From: Chitinophaga flava
GTDB lineage: Bacteria; Bacteroidota; Bacteroidia; Chitinophagales; Chitinophagaceae
Reading direction: 5' to 3'
Length of the DNA stretch: 64,000 nucleotides
Assembly: GCF_003308995.1 (NCBI RefSeq)
Contig: NZ_QFFJ01000001.1
Span: 1,612,001 to 1,676,000 of the forward strand
Position numbers and translations under genes: made by a program. The notes under the pieces were generated by a model that ran no database searches, had not been told where the DNA came from, and was given only the letters and a program-made list of their open reading frames with translations. Shown one piece after another: positions 50,301 to 57,541 of this stretch; the stretch's first letter is position 1, and every line of letters starts with the position of its first letter.

Positions 50301-50491
50301 GTGGCCACGGTTTGCTCCACCGTTTGTGCATCCGCACCGGTGTAGTTGCCGGTTACCTGTACCGTGGGGGGCGAGATTTCGGGGTACTGCCCAATGGGCA
50401 GGTTCATCATCGCCAGTATCCCCACCAGCACCAGTACAATAGAAATGACTATTGCGGTAACGGGCCTTTTAATAAAAGTATCTGCAATCAT
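47318..50491 (-). CDS. RND efflux pump inner-membrane transporter (AcrB/HAE1 type)
   Basis: A 1057-residue proton-driven exporter, usual length for AcrB relatives. It begins IADTFIKRPVTAIVISIVLVLVGILAM, has the porter-domain signature PEISPPTVQVTGNYTGADAQTVEQTV, and the proton-relay Asp pair in GIVVDDAIVVVEAV (TM4). The C-terminal half repeats the layout (KNAILIVEFAKERVDRG). It is the last gene of the operon, 29 bases after the membrane fusion protein gene. Substrates are likely hydrophobic drugs, bile-like compounds or dyes, but this cannot be set from sequence. Confidence 0.95.
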   Translation of the reverse strand: MIADTFIKRPVTAIVISIVLVLVGILAMMNLPIGQYPEISPPTVQVTGNYTGADAQTVEQTVATPVEVQVNGTPGMTYISTNNTSSGQMSMTVNFEVGTDINIAALDVQNRVGIAQPTLPQEVQRLGLTVRKRNPSILMLVALYSPKGTHDITFLDNYTNVYVKDALLRAKGVGDIFTRADDFSMRIWLKPDKLAQMGVTAEDIRAALAEQNAQITAGSVGAPPQQTGQTFEYNIFTKGRLSTPEEFGNIIIKTRPNDGSLVYLKDVARIQLGKFNYAGNNFVDGKRAAYLLVYQAPGSNALETAANVTEAMERLKKQFPNDVDYVVPFESVSVVKVSIEEVLHTLVEALILVVIVVFLFLQSWRATIIPILAIPVSIIATFIFFIPLGFTINTLTLFGFVLAIGIVVDDAIVVVEAVQHNIDHEKMSPKEATIQAMKEISGPVIAIALILAAVFVPVGFIPGIVGRLYQQFAITIAISVLISAFVALSLTPALCMLLLKPMHLDKDSKGLNKFFYKFNRWFGHTTSRYSMGVKKSIRWSRYAVVLLLCIFVGTVMLFKAKPSGFIPTEDEGRLIITFDLPESSSTERTVSVMSQMMKDLDSMPGINHYAALGGLNAVNFSTKSNSGTIFCSLKPWSERKAESLQIFGMVAAVQKKLSKYKEANVVVIPPPAIPGLGQTAGFSFVLQQKASGDIKAFEGVLRNFLDTVNKRPEIARAFSFFTARTPGYQLDIDREKAKKMGVKISDIATALQTYMGSAYINDFTVYGRNFRVVTQADSTYRGDIKNLSQFFVRNSAGNMVPLSALTSYKVIENAPVISHYNLFRSAEINGNPAPGYSSGDAIKALKEVAEILPDGYGYEFSGLSREEILSGSKTVYIFALSIIFVFLFLAALYESWSVPFSVLLAVPIGAFGAITVLTFLPKLSNNVYAQIGLITLIGLSAKNAILIVEFAKERVDRGMDLVTAAVEAAKLRLRPIVMTSLAFLLGIMPLVLSSGAGAEARKTMGWTVLGGMFTATFLAIFIVPVLYVVITRLAYGKEKLRKMKENYQSVPEHDIQL

Positions 50492-50520
50492 GAGTTTCTG
50501 CTGTTGATTCTACTAATAAA

Positions 50521-51660
50521 CTAATTCTTCGCCGGAGCGCCCTGTGGTGGTGCCGGTATTCCTATCTGTATCTTGCCGCCATCGCGTAAACGCTGGAAGC
50601 CTTCCACAATCACTTTATCGCCTGCCTGGATACCATCCATGATCACGATTCTGTCGCCGATCTTTGGTCCCAGGTGTACTTTCTGCTGGGCTGCTACGGT
50701 GTCTTTCGCCACAAATACGAAGTACTCTCCCATCTGCTCTGTTACAGCTTTATAAGGCAGTATCAGTCGGTCACCGGATTGTTCGTTGAGCACCTGTAAT
50801 ACGCTGCTCATACCATCTTTCAGCTGGCTGTCAGGGTTATTGAATTCTATCCTCACCTTTACGGTAGCAGTCTGGTTATCTACACCGCGATCCACAGCCA
50901 GTATGCGGCCGCCATGATTGTACATGGTACCATCAGACAGTTGCAGGCGGAAAGTGGAATCACCAGCATTGATATTTTTTCCCTGCATCGCAGCAAAACG
51001 GGAAAGATCTGTTTCATTGACCACAAAGTCCACCGCGATAGGGTTCTCACTGGAGATGGTGTTCAGCAGTGTAGTACCGGGGCTTACCTGTGCGCCCAAC
51101 CTCACCTGTGAGATACCGATACGGCCGGTAAACGGCGCTTTGATCACGGAGTAGTCCAGGTCTGTACGTACAGCGGCCAGGTTGGCTTCTGCTGCTGCGA
51201 GTGCGCTGCGGGTAGTTTCCAGGGCAGCTTCTGCATTGTCCAGTATCTGACGGGCTACTGCATCCTGTTCTGCCAGACGTTTGTAGCGTTCATCATCTTT
51301 TTTGGCCCTGTTATAATTAGCTTTGGCACTGGCCACATTGGCTTCCGCCTGGAGATAGGCTGCCTGGTATTTACGGCGGTCTATTTCATACAGGGGTTTT
51401 CCCTGCTGCACGATTTCCCCTTCCTTAAAGAAAATACCGGTGATAAAACCAGCCACCTGGGAGCGCAGCTCCACATTGTTCAGTGCTGTTACAGTAGCGG
51501 GAAATTTGTCGTAATAAACGGCCGGTGCCACAGATACCTCCGTAATGTTTACCGGCGTAGGGGGCATGGCTGGCGCTCCTTTCTGGGCAGGCCCTTTGCA
51601 GGCAGTAAAACCCAGCAGGCCGGCAGCGCTGATTAAGACAAAGTGGTTCATTTTTTTCAT
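50521..51660 (-). CDS. RND efflux membrane fusion protein (AcrA type)
   Basis: A 379-residue periplasmic lipoprotein adaptor. Started at 51660 because that ATG opens into a lipoprotein signal (LLGFTAC); an ATG at 51678 directly after the previous stop codon is possible. Domains are in the usual order: lipoyl half (ELRSQVAGFITGIFFKEGEIVQQGKPLYEID), alpha-hairpin (about 95-160, Ala/Lys/Arg-rich), second lipoyl half (VIKAPFTGRIGISQVRLGAQVSPG), beta-barrel and membrane-proximal domain. It links the RND pump to the outer-membrane channel encoded upstream. Confidence 0.93.
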   Translation of the reverse strand: MKKMNHFVLISAAGLLGFTACKGPAQKGAPAMPPTPVNITEVSVAPAVYYDKFPATVTALNNVELRSQVAGFITGIFFKEGEIVQQGKPLYEIDRRKYQAAYLQAEANVASAKANYNRAKKDDERYKRLAEQDAVARQILDNAEAALETTRSALAAAEANLAAVRTDLDYSVIKAPFTGRIGISQVRLGAQVSPGTTLLNTISSENPIAVDFVVNETDLSRFAAMQGKNINAGDSTFRLQLSDGTMYNHGGRILAVDRGVDNQTATVKVRIEFNNPDSQLKDGMSSVLQVLNEQSGDRLILPYKAVTEQMGEYFVFVAKDTVAAQQKVHLGPKIGDRIVIMDGIQAGDKVIVEGFQRLRDGGKIQIGIPAPPQGAPAKN

Positions 51661-51678
51661 ATCCGATCCGGTTACCAT

Positions 51679-53013
51679 TTAATAATTAGCTGTTAAGGTT
51701 CCTAATGCTTTTTGCAGGTCTATCTTGCTCGACAGCACCTGGTACATAGCGTTGTAATAACTCAGCTGCGCGGTGCGCAGGTCTGTTTCTGAAATCAGCA
51801 CGTCCAGGTAGGTCTTGATGCCTTCTTTATATTGCAGTTGCAGCATATTGTAGACATCCTGTGCCATGGCCATATTTTCTTTCAGGGTCATGAAATCGTT
51901 CAGGTTACTTTTATAGGTGGCCAGCGCCTGCGCATACTGCGTATTGATCTGGTTTTTCAGTGTAGTAAAATCCCAGTCTGTGCGTTGCAGTTGTAGTTCG
52001 GCCATTTTTATATTGTGTATGCGTTTGCCACCCTGGAAGATGGGCAATGACAGTTTAAGTCCCAGCAGAGAGTTGGGATAGTCGGTGCTGTATAACTTGC
52101 TGAAGCTCTGGTTTTGCCAGGCAAAACTGTAGTTGACAAAAGCAGACAACGAAGGCAGAAAGCTCCATTTGTTGTATTGCAGATTGGCTTTCTGCAGGCT
52201 CTGTTGTGTTTGCAGCTGTTGATATTCTATCCTGTTCTGATAGTTGGCCGTGAGTGTGGTATCTTCACCTGCCACCTGCTGTACCATTTGTGCAGTATCA
52301 TATACCAGCGGCACAGCGCCGGCATTGTCAGGATAACCCATCAACTGTTTCAGGTATACCTGTTTGGCGGTGAGCAGTTCACGGGCGGATTTCTGCTGTG
52401 CACGGGCATTGTTGAGTGAGATAGTGGCACGCTTGAAGTCGATCTTATCAACAGTACCACTTTCATACTGATTGCGGGCATCTTTCAGGCTGCGCTCCAG
52501 ACGCAGGATATCTTCGTCCAGTACACGAATCTGCTGGTTAGTCAGCAGGATATCGTAATAAGCTTTGCTTACACTAGCCACCACATCAATCTGATTGCGG
52601 ACAGTGTTTTGCTGGCTCTGTTTTCGTACATCCTTTGCCGTATTTGATGCCAGCAGCAGATCGCGGGTAAAGATGTTTTGATTAAGCCCGAACTGTGCGG
52701 TAGAAGTGTTGGCTACACCTACTTTGGTAGGGTTGCCACCAAAAATGGAAGTTGGCAGTTCCAGATAATGCTGGATATTGTAGTCCAGGTTCACCTGCGG
52801 ATACCAGTCTGCCAGCTTGCTTTTGACGGTCCTGTCGGTGATAGCTTCATCGATCCTGGACTGTCTTAACACCGGCTGATGCGACAGCGCATACCGGATG
52901 CAATCCTGTAGCGTGGCGCTGGTTAAAACAGAATCAGCAGGTTGCTGCGCATAAAGTTGCGGGGACAATAATATCCCGCAGGCAACAGCCAAAAAGTAAA
53001 ATGCTCTTTTCAT
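51679..53013 (-). CDS. Outer-membrane efflux channel (TolC family)
   Basis: A 444-residue exported protein (signal peptide ending LYAQQ). It has the duplicated coiled-coil layout of TolC: LQDCIRYALSHQPVLRQSRIDEAI at the start, long Gln-rich helices around residues 145-235 and 340-430, and LGLKLSLPIFQGGKRIHNIKMAEL, the second-repeat signature. It is the first gene of the operon, followed at once by the membrane fusion protein. A 20-bp palindrome lies 52 bases upstream. Confidence 0.93.
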   Translation of the reverse strand: MKRAFYFLAVACGILLSPQLYAQQPADSVLTSATLQDCIRYALSHQPVLRQSRIDEAITDRTVKSKLADWYPQVNLDYNIQHYLELPTSIFGGNPTKVGVANTSTAQFGLNQNIFTRDLLLASNTAKDVRKQSQQNTVRNQIDVVASVSKAYYDILLTNQQIRVLDEDILRLERSLKDARNQYESGTVDKIDFKRATISLNNARAQQKSARELLTAKQVYLKQLMGYPDNAGAVPLVYDTAQMVQQVAGEDTTLTANYQNRIEYQQLQTQQSLQKANLQYNKWSFLPSLSAFVNYSFAWQNQSFSKLYSTDYPNSLLGLKLSLPIFQGGKRIHNIKMAELQLQRTDWDFTTLKNQINTQYAQALATYKSNLNDFMTLKENMAMAQDVYNMLQLQYKEGIKTYLDVLISETDLRTAQLSYYNAMYQVLSSKIDLQKALGTLTANY

Positions 53014-53065
53014 AAAAGGCTTTTGACATTCAGTTCTTCATTGTACCAATCGAAAGCACAAGGCG

Positions 53066-53085
53066 TTAACAGGCAGACCTGTTAA
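53066..53085. promoter_or_regulatory. Candidate operator of the RND efflux operon
   Basis: TTAACAGGCAGACCTGTTAA: perfect 8-bp arms around a four-base centre, 52 bases upstream of the TolC-family gene start. The size fits a TetR- or MarR-type repressor. No such regulator gene is adjacent. Confidence 0.55.
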
Positions 53086-53344
53086 GGCCTTCATGCTCCA
53101 TTATTTCTAGAGATTTCCTCTGCACATAGTCAAACCGTTGAAGTATAACCATGGTATGCTGCAATGGCAGTAAACAGGCGGGTTGACTGATAGCTGCTTG
53201 TTCAATCGGGGTGATAACCGTGGCATAGTCCGGCGGGTAACAGCGATTGAACAACAACCGATAACAGTGAGTAGGTAGGAGCAACAGACATCCTGCTGCT
53301 TAGGTAAAATTAAATTGAGGCGCTAAGATAACTTTCTCTAAACA

Positions 53345-53369
53345 AAAATCCACCCAATGGGTGGATTTT
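53345..53369 (-). terminator. Terminator after lipA
   Basis: AAAATCCACCC (53345-53355) pairs with GGGTGGATTTT (53359-53369) over a three-base loop. The leftward T-run suits lipA. Confidence 0.8.
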
Positions 53370-53396
53370 AACAATTACTTGAAAATTCTTATCCGA

Positions 53397-54296
53397 TCAT
53401 CCTTTATTACGACCGCTGACAATATGTTTCTCTGCATGATAGGAAGATCTTACTAACGGACCTGCCTCTACGTAGTCGAGTCCCATGTTGTAACCGATCT
53501 CACGTAATTCCGCAAATTCGTCGGGATGTACGAAGCGTACTACCGGCAGATGTTTGGGAGTAGGTTGCAGGTACTGGCCCAATGTTACCACATCGCAGCC
53601 GTTGTCATAGAGGTCCTGCATAGCCTGTACCACTTCTTCCTTGGTTTCACCCAGTCCGAGCATGATACCACTTTTAGTACGCATACCGCCTTCTTTCAAA
53701 CGACGGATCACTTCCAGACTACGGTGGTATTTAGCTTGTATTCTAACCTGTTTGGTCAGTCTTTCCACTGTTTCGAGGTTATGGGAAACGATCTCGGGCG
53801 CTACATCGATGATGCGCTGGAGGTTTTCCCACTGGCCACGGAAGTCGGGAATGAGTGTTTCCATGGTGGTTTCCGGATTCAAGGCTCTTACGGCGTTGAT
53901 GGTATTGGCCCAGATGATGGAACCACCATCTTTCAGCTCATCTCTGTCAACAGAGGTGATCACCGCATGTTTTACTTTCATGAGGTAGATGGCTTCTGCC
54001 ACACGTTGTGGCTCATCGAAGTCCACCGCTTCCGGACGGCCGGTGGCTACGGCACAGAAGCCGCAGCTGCGGGTACAGATATTGCCCAGGATCATGAAAG
54101 TAGCCGTACCGGCTCCCCAGCACTCGCCCATGTTAGGGCAGTTGCCGCTTTCGCAGATCGTATGTAATTTATGGGTATCTACCAGGTTTCTCACCTGCTT
54201 GTAGTTCTCGCCTATAGGTAACTTAACGCGCAGCCAGTCGGGCTTTTTCACTCTTGTGGTGGCCGGTTCGGCAGCTATAACGGGTAGTTCTTGCAT
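53397..54296 (-). CDS. lipA: Lipoyl synthase
   Basis: A radical-SAM enzyme that inserts two sulphurs into octanoyl groups on E2 and H proteins, giving the lipoyl cofactor. The 299-residue protein has both clusters: the auxiliary set in CESGNCPNMGEC (about 49-60) and the radical-SAM set in CTRSCGFCAV (about 75-84). GRPEAVDFDEPQRVA, SGIMLGLGETKEEV and GQYLQPTPKHLPV are typical. No lipB is adjacent. The next gene downstream in coordinates encodes an outer-membrane-like protein on the same strand, 36 bases upstream in transcription. Confidence 0.97.
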   Translation of the reverse strand: MQELPVIAAEPATTRVKKPDWLRVKLPIGENYKQVRNLVDTHKLHTICESGNCPNMGECWGAGTATFMILGNICTRSCGFCAVATGRPEAVDFDEPQRVAEAIYLMKVKHAVITSVDRDELKDGGSIIWANTINAVRALNPETTMETLIPDFRGQWENLQRIIDVAPEIVSHNLETVERLTKQVRIQAKYHRSLEVIRRLKEGGMRTKSGIMLGLGETKEEVVQAMQDLYDNGCDVVTLGQYLQPTPKHLPVVRFVHPDEFAELREIGYNMGLDYVEAGPLVRSSYHAEKHIVSGRNKG

Positions 54297-54332
54297 CGCT
54301 GATTCCTTTCTTTAAAAAAACAAAGTTAATAC

Positions 54333-55166
54333 TTATCTCCTATTCCAGCGCTTACCAAACTGCAAGCTAACATATGCATTAAAAAAAAACTGTTTATCAT
54401 CCTGATTTGCCATGATCTGTATCTTTTTAGTATACATCTCAGCATTTACACCGATCTCCAGGGCGCTCACAACTTCATTAAAGTGGGCCCAGTCGAAGCG
54501 GAGGCCTGCGCGGGCATGTAACCCGGGCACTACGCTCAGGTCGCTCCAGCCCTTTCCGAAGCCGGCAGCACCGATGATTTTGCCATCGTTAAGGAAGTTA
54601 TTGTTTGGATTGCTGGGATCGTATTTCACTTCCTGTTCAGGGCCGTCCTGGCTCTTAACATTCAGATAGTAAGGTTTCAGGAGCCCTACAGACAGGCCTC
54701 CATAATAGATAGCATCTACCTCTACTCCATTTTTATTGGCTTTGCCGCCGATCAGATACCGTTGTCCGATGCCCAGCTTAGCCTGGTAGAAGTTGTTAAC
54801 CTTTCCATAGATAAACGGCCTTTCTGTAAAGGAGAAGCCGCTGCCACCGGAGCCCTGGCGTTTGGTTTCCTTGGGGTTTTTCTTCTCTGCAAATTCAAAC
54901 TGGAAATAGTTCACCACTTTGCGGCTCTTACGATAGCCCATCTCCACAAAGCCTGACCAGCCATCCGTATTCAAACGGGCGCCCACGGAAAAATCACGCT
55001 GAAACACATTCTCACCTTCCTCCTGCTCCCGGAATATGGCAATCTTCTTCAGTTTGCGTTCTTCTTTCTCAGTTCTTTTGGATGATGTAGAAGGCCGGCT
55101 TGTTGTCTGTGCATACAAACCTCCGGAGATCGTTGCTAAAAATAGGATGATGTATAATTTTTTCAC
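54333..55166 (-). CDS. Exported outer-membrane-like protein of unknown function
   Basis: A 277-residue exported protein (signal peptide ending LYAQ). After a Lys/Glu-rich linker it alternates strands of the outer-membrane type (FSVGARLNTDGWSGFVEMGYRKS, FYQAKLGIGQRYLIGGKA, AIYYGGLSVGLLKPYYLNVK) and ends FNAYVSLQFGKRWNRR. It probably forms a small beta-barrel. It starts the unit leading into lipA, 36 bases away, but no functional link is evident. I do not recognise a named family. Confidence 0.75.
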   Translation of the reverse strand: MKKLYIILFLATISGGLYAQTTSRPSTSSKRTEKEERKLKKIAIFREQEEGENVFQRDFSVGARLNTDGWSGFVEMGYRKSRKVVNYFQFEFAEKKNPKETKRQGSGGSGFSFTERPFIYGKVNNFYQAKLGIGQRYLIGGKANKNGVEVDAIYYGGLSVGLLKPYYLNVKSQDGPEQEVKYDPSNPNNNFLNDGKIIGAAGFGKGWSDLSVVPGLHARAGLRFDWAHFNEVVSALEIGVNAEMYTKKIQIMANQDDKQFFFNAYVSLQFGKRWNRR

Positions 55167-55349
55167 AGTGATGGGCTATTATGTAATAAATAAACGCTTG
55201 AACAAAGGTATTGTTATATTAATATTACAAACGTACCTAATTTTTTTCGAGTTTGCCAGCGCATCTTTCCGGCTTTCTCATCTACTAAAAATACATTTAT
55301 TTTACAGTTGATATCAAACAGACTTTTACTGTCTTTATAAAACAAAAAT

Positions 55350-55757
55350 ATGGCAACAGCTGAAATAATCTATACCGGCGAGCTCAGAACCACAGCCACC
55401 CACCTGAAGTCAGGCACTGTTATCGAAACAGATGCCCCGGTAGACAATAATGGTAAAGGCGAACGTTTCTCTCCTACTGATCTGGTAGCAGCGGCACTTG
55501 GCTCCTGTATGCTCACTATCATGGGCATCAAAGCCAGAGACAACAACTGGCCTATTGATGGCACCAAAATCAGTGTGACCAAGATCATGGGCACAGAACC
55601 CCGTCGTATCACCGGCATCAACGTAATATTCGATATGCCGGCCGGTCATGGCCTCGGTGACAAGGAAAAGACCATCCTCGAAAGAGCCGCCCATACCTGC
55701 CCTGTGGCACAGAGCATCCACCCTGACATTAAACAGGATATTACTTTCAACTGGTAA
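55350..55757 (+). CDS. OsmC-family peroxide-detoxifying protein
   Basis: A 135-residue cytoplasmic protein of the OsmC/Ohr superfamily. The two catalytic cysteines are Cys53 (ALGSCMLTIMGI) and Cys117 (HTCPVAQSIHPD). The early ERFSPTDLVAAAL is conserved. Members reduce organic hydroperoxides; the sequence fits the OsmC/YhfA-like side better than Ohr, but the split is not firm. Divergent from the outer-membrane-like gene, with a terminator after it. Confidence 0.9.
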   Translation: MATAEIIYTGELRTTATHLKSGTVIETDAPVDNNGKGERFSPTDLVAAALGSCMLTIMGIKARDNNWPIDGTKISVTKIMGTEPRRITGINVIFDMPAGHGLGDKEKTILERAAHTCPVAQSIHPDIKQDITFNW

Positions 55758-55779
55758 TTTTTTGCGGAAACGCAAAGCT

Positions 55780-55831
55780 ACAAAGGCGCAAAGGAGTTTG
55801 ACAACCGTCTTCCCCTGCGCCTTTGTTTTTA
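55780..55831 (+). terminator. Intrinsic terminator after the OsmC-like gene
   Basis: ACAAAGGCGCA (55780-55790) pairs with TGCGCCTTTGT (55816-55826) over a 25-base loop and runs into TTTTT. Confidence 0.7.
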
Positions 55832-55832
55832 T

Positions 55833-57113
55833 CTACCCGCCCAGAATCCGCGTCCCTACTGCACATTCCAGACACCTCATCTGTTCGCAATAATACTGCT
55901 TCAGCTCCAGCAGCCCTTGCGATGCCAATGCATTTTCCTGTACGATACCCAGCTTTTTCCAGGCCCGGGTGATATGGTTGTTTTCTGCCGGCAGCTGCTG
56001 CAGCAGCGATAATGCCAGCTCCTGGAAATAAGCTGATTCCCGCTGCTGACCATACAAGTGGAGCAGGGGCAACACGCTGTTGATCAATACCGTATGCAGT
56101 GCCTGCCGTCCGGGTTGGCGGGTGTGGCGTACACTGCGTCCGAAACGATAATGCGTACGCCAATACGGGGAAGGGGGAACGAAAAAAAGCTGCTCCAGTT
56201 CCCGGATATTCTTCACTTCCAGGATACGGCTGAAAAGCTGCCGTCGTTGTTGTATCAGGGCAGCAAAGCTGGCAATACGCATGGCAGGGAATGCCGAAGG
56301 CCGCATCCGGAGCCAGTTCCACTGATGTACCGTCATGGGTTCCAGCTGATGTCGCTGACGGAGCTGGCCATATTCCTGTTGTAACTGTAAAGGATATACG
56401 TCGGTAAAGGGACCTTCCAACATGCCTGCCTGGCCAAACAGCAGTGCTTCTGCCGCCAGCGGCCGGTCGTAATGCCATTGCAGCACGGTATAGGGCAACG
56501 ACTGCGCCAGTTGCAGGAAAGGCCGTGCGTTCACCGGGGCACCGTAACTACGGGCCAGTGACCAGTAACAGGTTTCTTCCCAGTTGAAACCATTGAGGCT
56601 CAGCCAGTGCATCAGCTCCTGCCAGCGCCGTTCCCAGCGTCCGGCCAGCAGGCGTTCCTGCCAGCCTGTCCATATCAACCGGGAAACCCTGCCGGCATGC
56701 GCACTACAGGGCACAAAGGCAGCGGTCCGCCTCAGCTCCTCATAGCGCTCCAGCAACAGATTGGAGATATACGGTTGTAATTCCAGGCAACGTATGTGTC
56801 CGCCAATACCTTCCGGCAGATCGTGTACATACACCACATGCAGAATGATATGCCGGTACTGCTCATTGCCCGCATGCCCGTGCCGGTACCAGTCAGACGA
56901 GCGCAGGTGCAGCTCTACCGGGCCGGCCCATAAAATACCGTCAATCCGGATGCGGGCCGCTATAAAATCAGGACCACTATGATGATTTTGTGTACCAGGG
57001 CTGATGATCTGGACAGCTTCTCCGGTGATGGCCACCAGGCTGTCCTGCCTGAACAGACGGCACTTCCAGATATGCTGGAACAGCGCCTCTGAGAGCGGGG
57101 GGTTAACACTCAT
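55833..57113 (-). CDS. DUF2851-family protein
   Basis: A 426-residue cytoplasmic protein of a Bacteroidota-typical family with no known function. The N-terminal signature is GTQNHHSGPDFIAARIRI, WAGPVELHLRSSDWYRHGH, and YRHIILHVVYVHD (residues about 40-95); the conserved Asp, Glu and His look like a metal or nuclease-like centre. The rest is Gln/Arg/Leu-rich and helical, ending with four Cys (CEQMRCLECAVG). I start at 57113; an in-frame ATG at 57131 adds six residues. It is divergent from the methionine unit and GC-rich. Confidence 0.85.
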   Translation of the reverse strand: MSVNPPLSEALFQHIWKCRLFRQDSLVAITGEAVQIISPGTQNHHSGPDFIAARIRIDGILWAGPVELHLRSSDWYRHGHAGNEQYRHIILHVVYVHDLPEGIGGHIRCLELQPYISNLLLERYEELRRTAAFVPCSAHAGRVSRLIWTGWQERLLAGRWERRWQELMHWLSLNGFNWEETCYWSLARSYGAPVNARPFLQLAQSLPYTVLQWHYDRPLAAEALLFGQAGMLEGPFTDVYPLQLQQEYGQLRQRHQLEPMTVHQWNWLRMRPSAFPAMRIASFAALIQQRRQLFSRILEVKNIRELEQLFFVPPSPYWRTHYRFGRSVRHTRQPGRQALHTVLINSVLPLLHLYGQQRESAYFQELALSLLQQLPAENNHITRAWKKLGIVQENALASQGLLELKQYYCEQMRCLECAVGTRILGG

Positions 57114-57194
57114 AAAGATATGGTTGGTCAATAAAACAATGTTCCTAAAGATAACAATTCACCCGCTGCCGGAAAATAAATTCTGCCCCCAAAT

Positions 57195-57226
57195 TTGGAA
57201 AATTGATAAAACTGCTATTACCTTTG
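57195..57226 (+). promoter_or_regulatory. Promoter of the SAM-riboswitch transcript
   Basis: TTG at 57195-57197, a 21-base spacer, then TACCTTTG at 57219-57226: a textbook Bacteroidota promoter (TTG / TAnnTTTG). Transcription would start near 57233, about 13 bases before the riboswitch. Confidence 0.75.
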
Positions 57227-57245
57227 CACCCAGTTCTTATACATC

Positions 57246-57362
57246 ACTTATCCAGAAAGGCGGAGGGACTTGGCCCTGCGATGCCTTAGCAACCTTTCCT
57301 GATTCAACAGATCAGGAAAAAGGTGCTAATTCCTGCCTCGGTTATACCGGGGAAAGATAAGT
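57246..57362 (+). ncRNA. SAM-I (S-box) riboswitch
   Basis: The conserved S-box core is plain: CAGAAAGGCGGAGGGACTTG, GGCCCTGCGATGCCTTAGCAACC and GGTGCTAATTCCTGC. Outer stem P1 is ACTTATC (57246-57252) with GATAAGT (57356-57362); a P3-type hairpin (CCTGATTCAACAGATCAGG) lies at 57298-57316. It senses S-adenosylmethionine and controls the MetB-like gene and homoserine dehydrogenase downstream, here apparently by transcription attenuation. Confidence 0.93.
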
Positions 57363-57402
57363 TGGCAGAGATAATTCTTCACCAGATATATTATTTGATT
57401 GA

Positions 57403-57434
57403 GCTCTTCCAACACCCGGAAGGGCTTTTTTTTT
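57403..57434 (+). terminator. Riboswitch-controlled attenuator terminator
   Basis: GCTCTTCC (57403-57410) pairs with GGAAGGGC (57418-57425), then nine T residues. GTTGGCAGAG (57361-57370) can instead pair with CTCTTCCAAC (57404-57413) with one mismatch, forming an antiterminator that overlaps the 3' strand of P1. Confidence 0.85.
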
Positions 57435-57541
57435 GCCTCCTCCCGTCACTTCCTGGAAATAAGGTTGTTTAAGTAGATTTTTAATGATAAAGTTGCACGT
57501 AATAGCATGACTATTTGTGACTTCATTAAAATTTTATTAAC

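Larger units (their letters stand above)
53014..53396. other. Upstream region of the efflux operon
   Basis: 383 bases without a credible gene. It holds a 20-bp operator-like palindrome (53066-53085), an 11-bp inverted repeat (53198-53208 TTGTTCAATCG and 53244-53254 CGATTGAACAA) and the lipA-side terminator (53345-53369). A 72-codon minus-strand open frame at 53066-53284 has no protein-like features and is not called. Confidence 0.55.

Noticed and set aside
53066..53284. 72-codon minus-strand open frame before the efflux operon
   Set aside because: No domain, and it would overlap the operator-like palindrome.
55747..56478. 243-codon minus-strand open frame overlapping DUF2851
   Set aside because: Pro/Ala/Arg-rich alternative frame of a real GC-rich gene; no start context and no motif.
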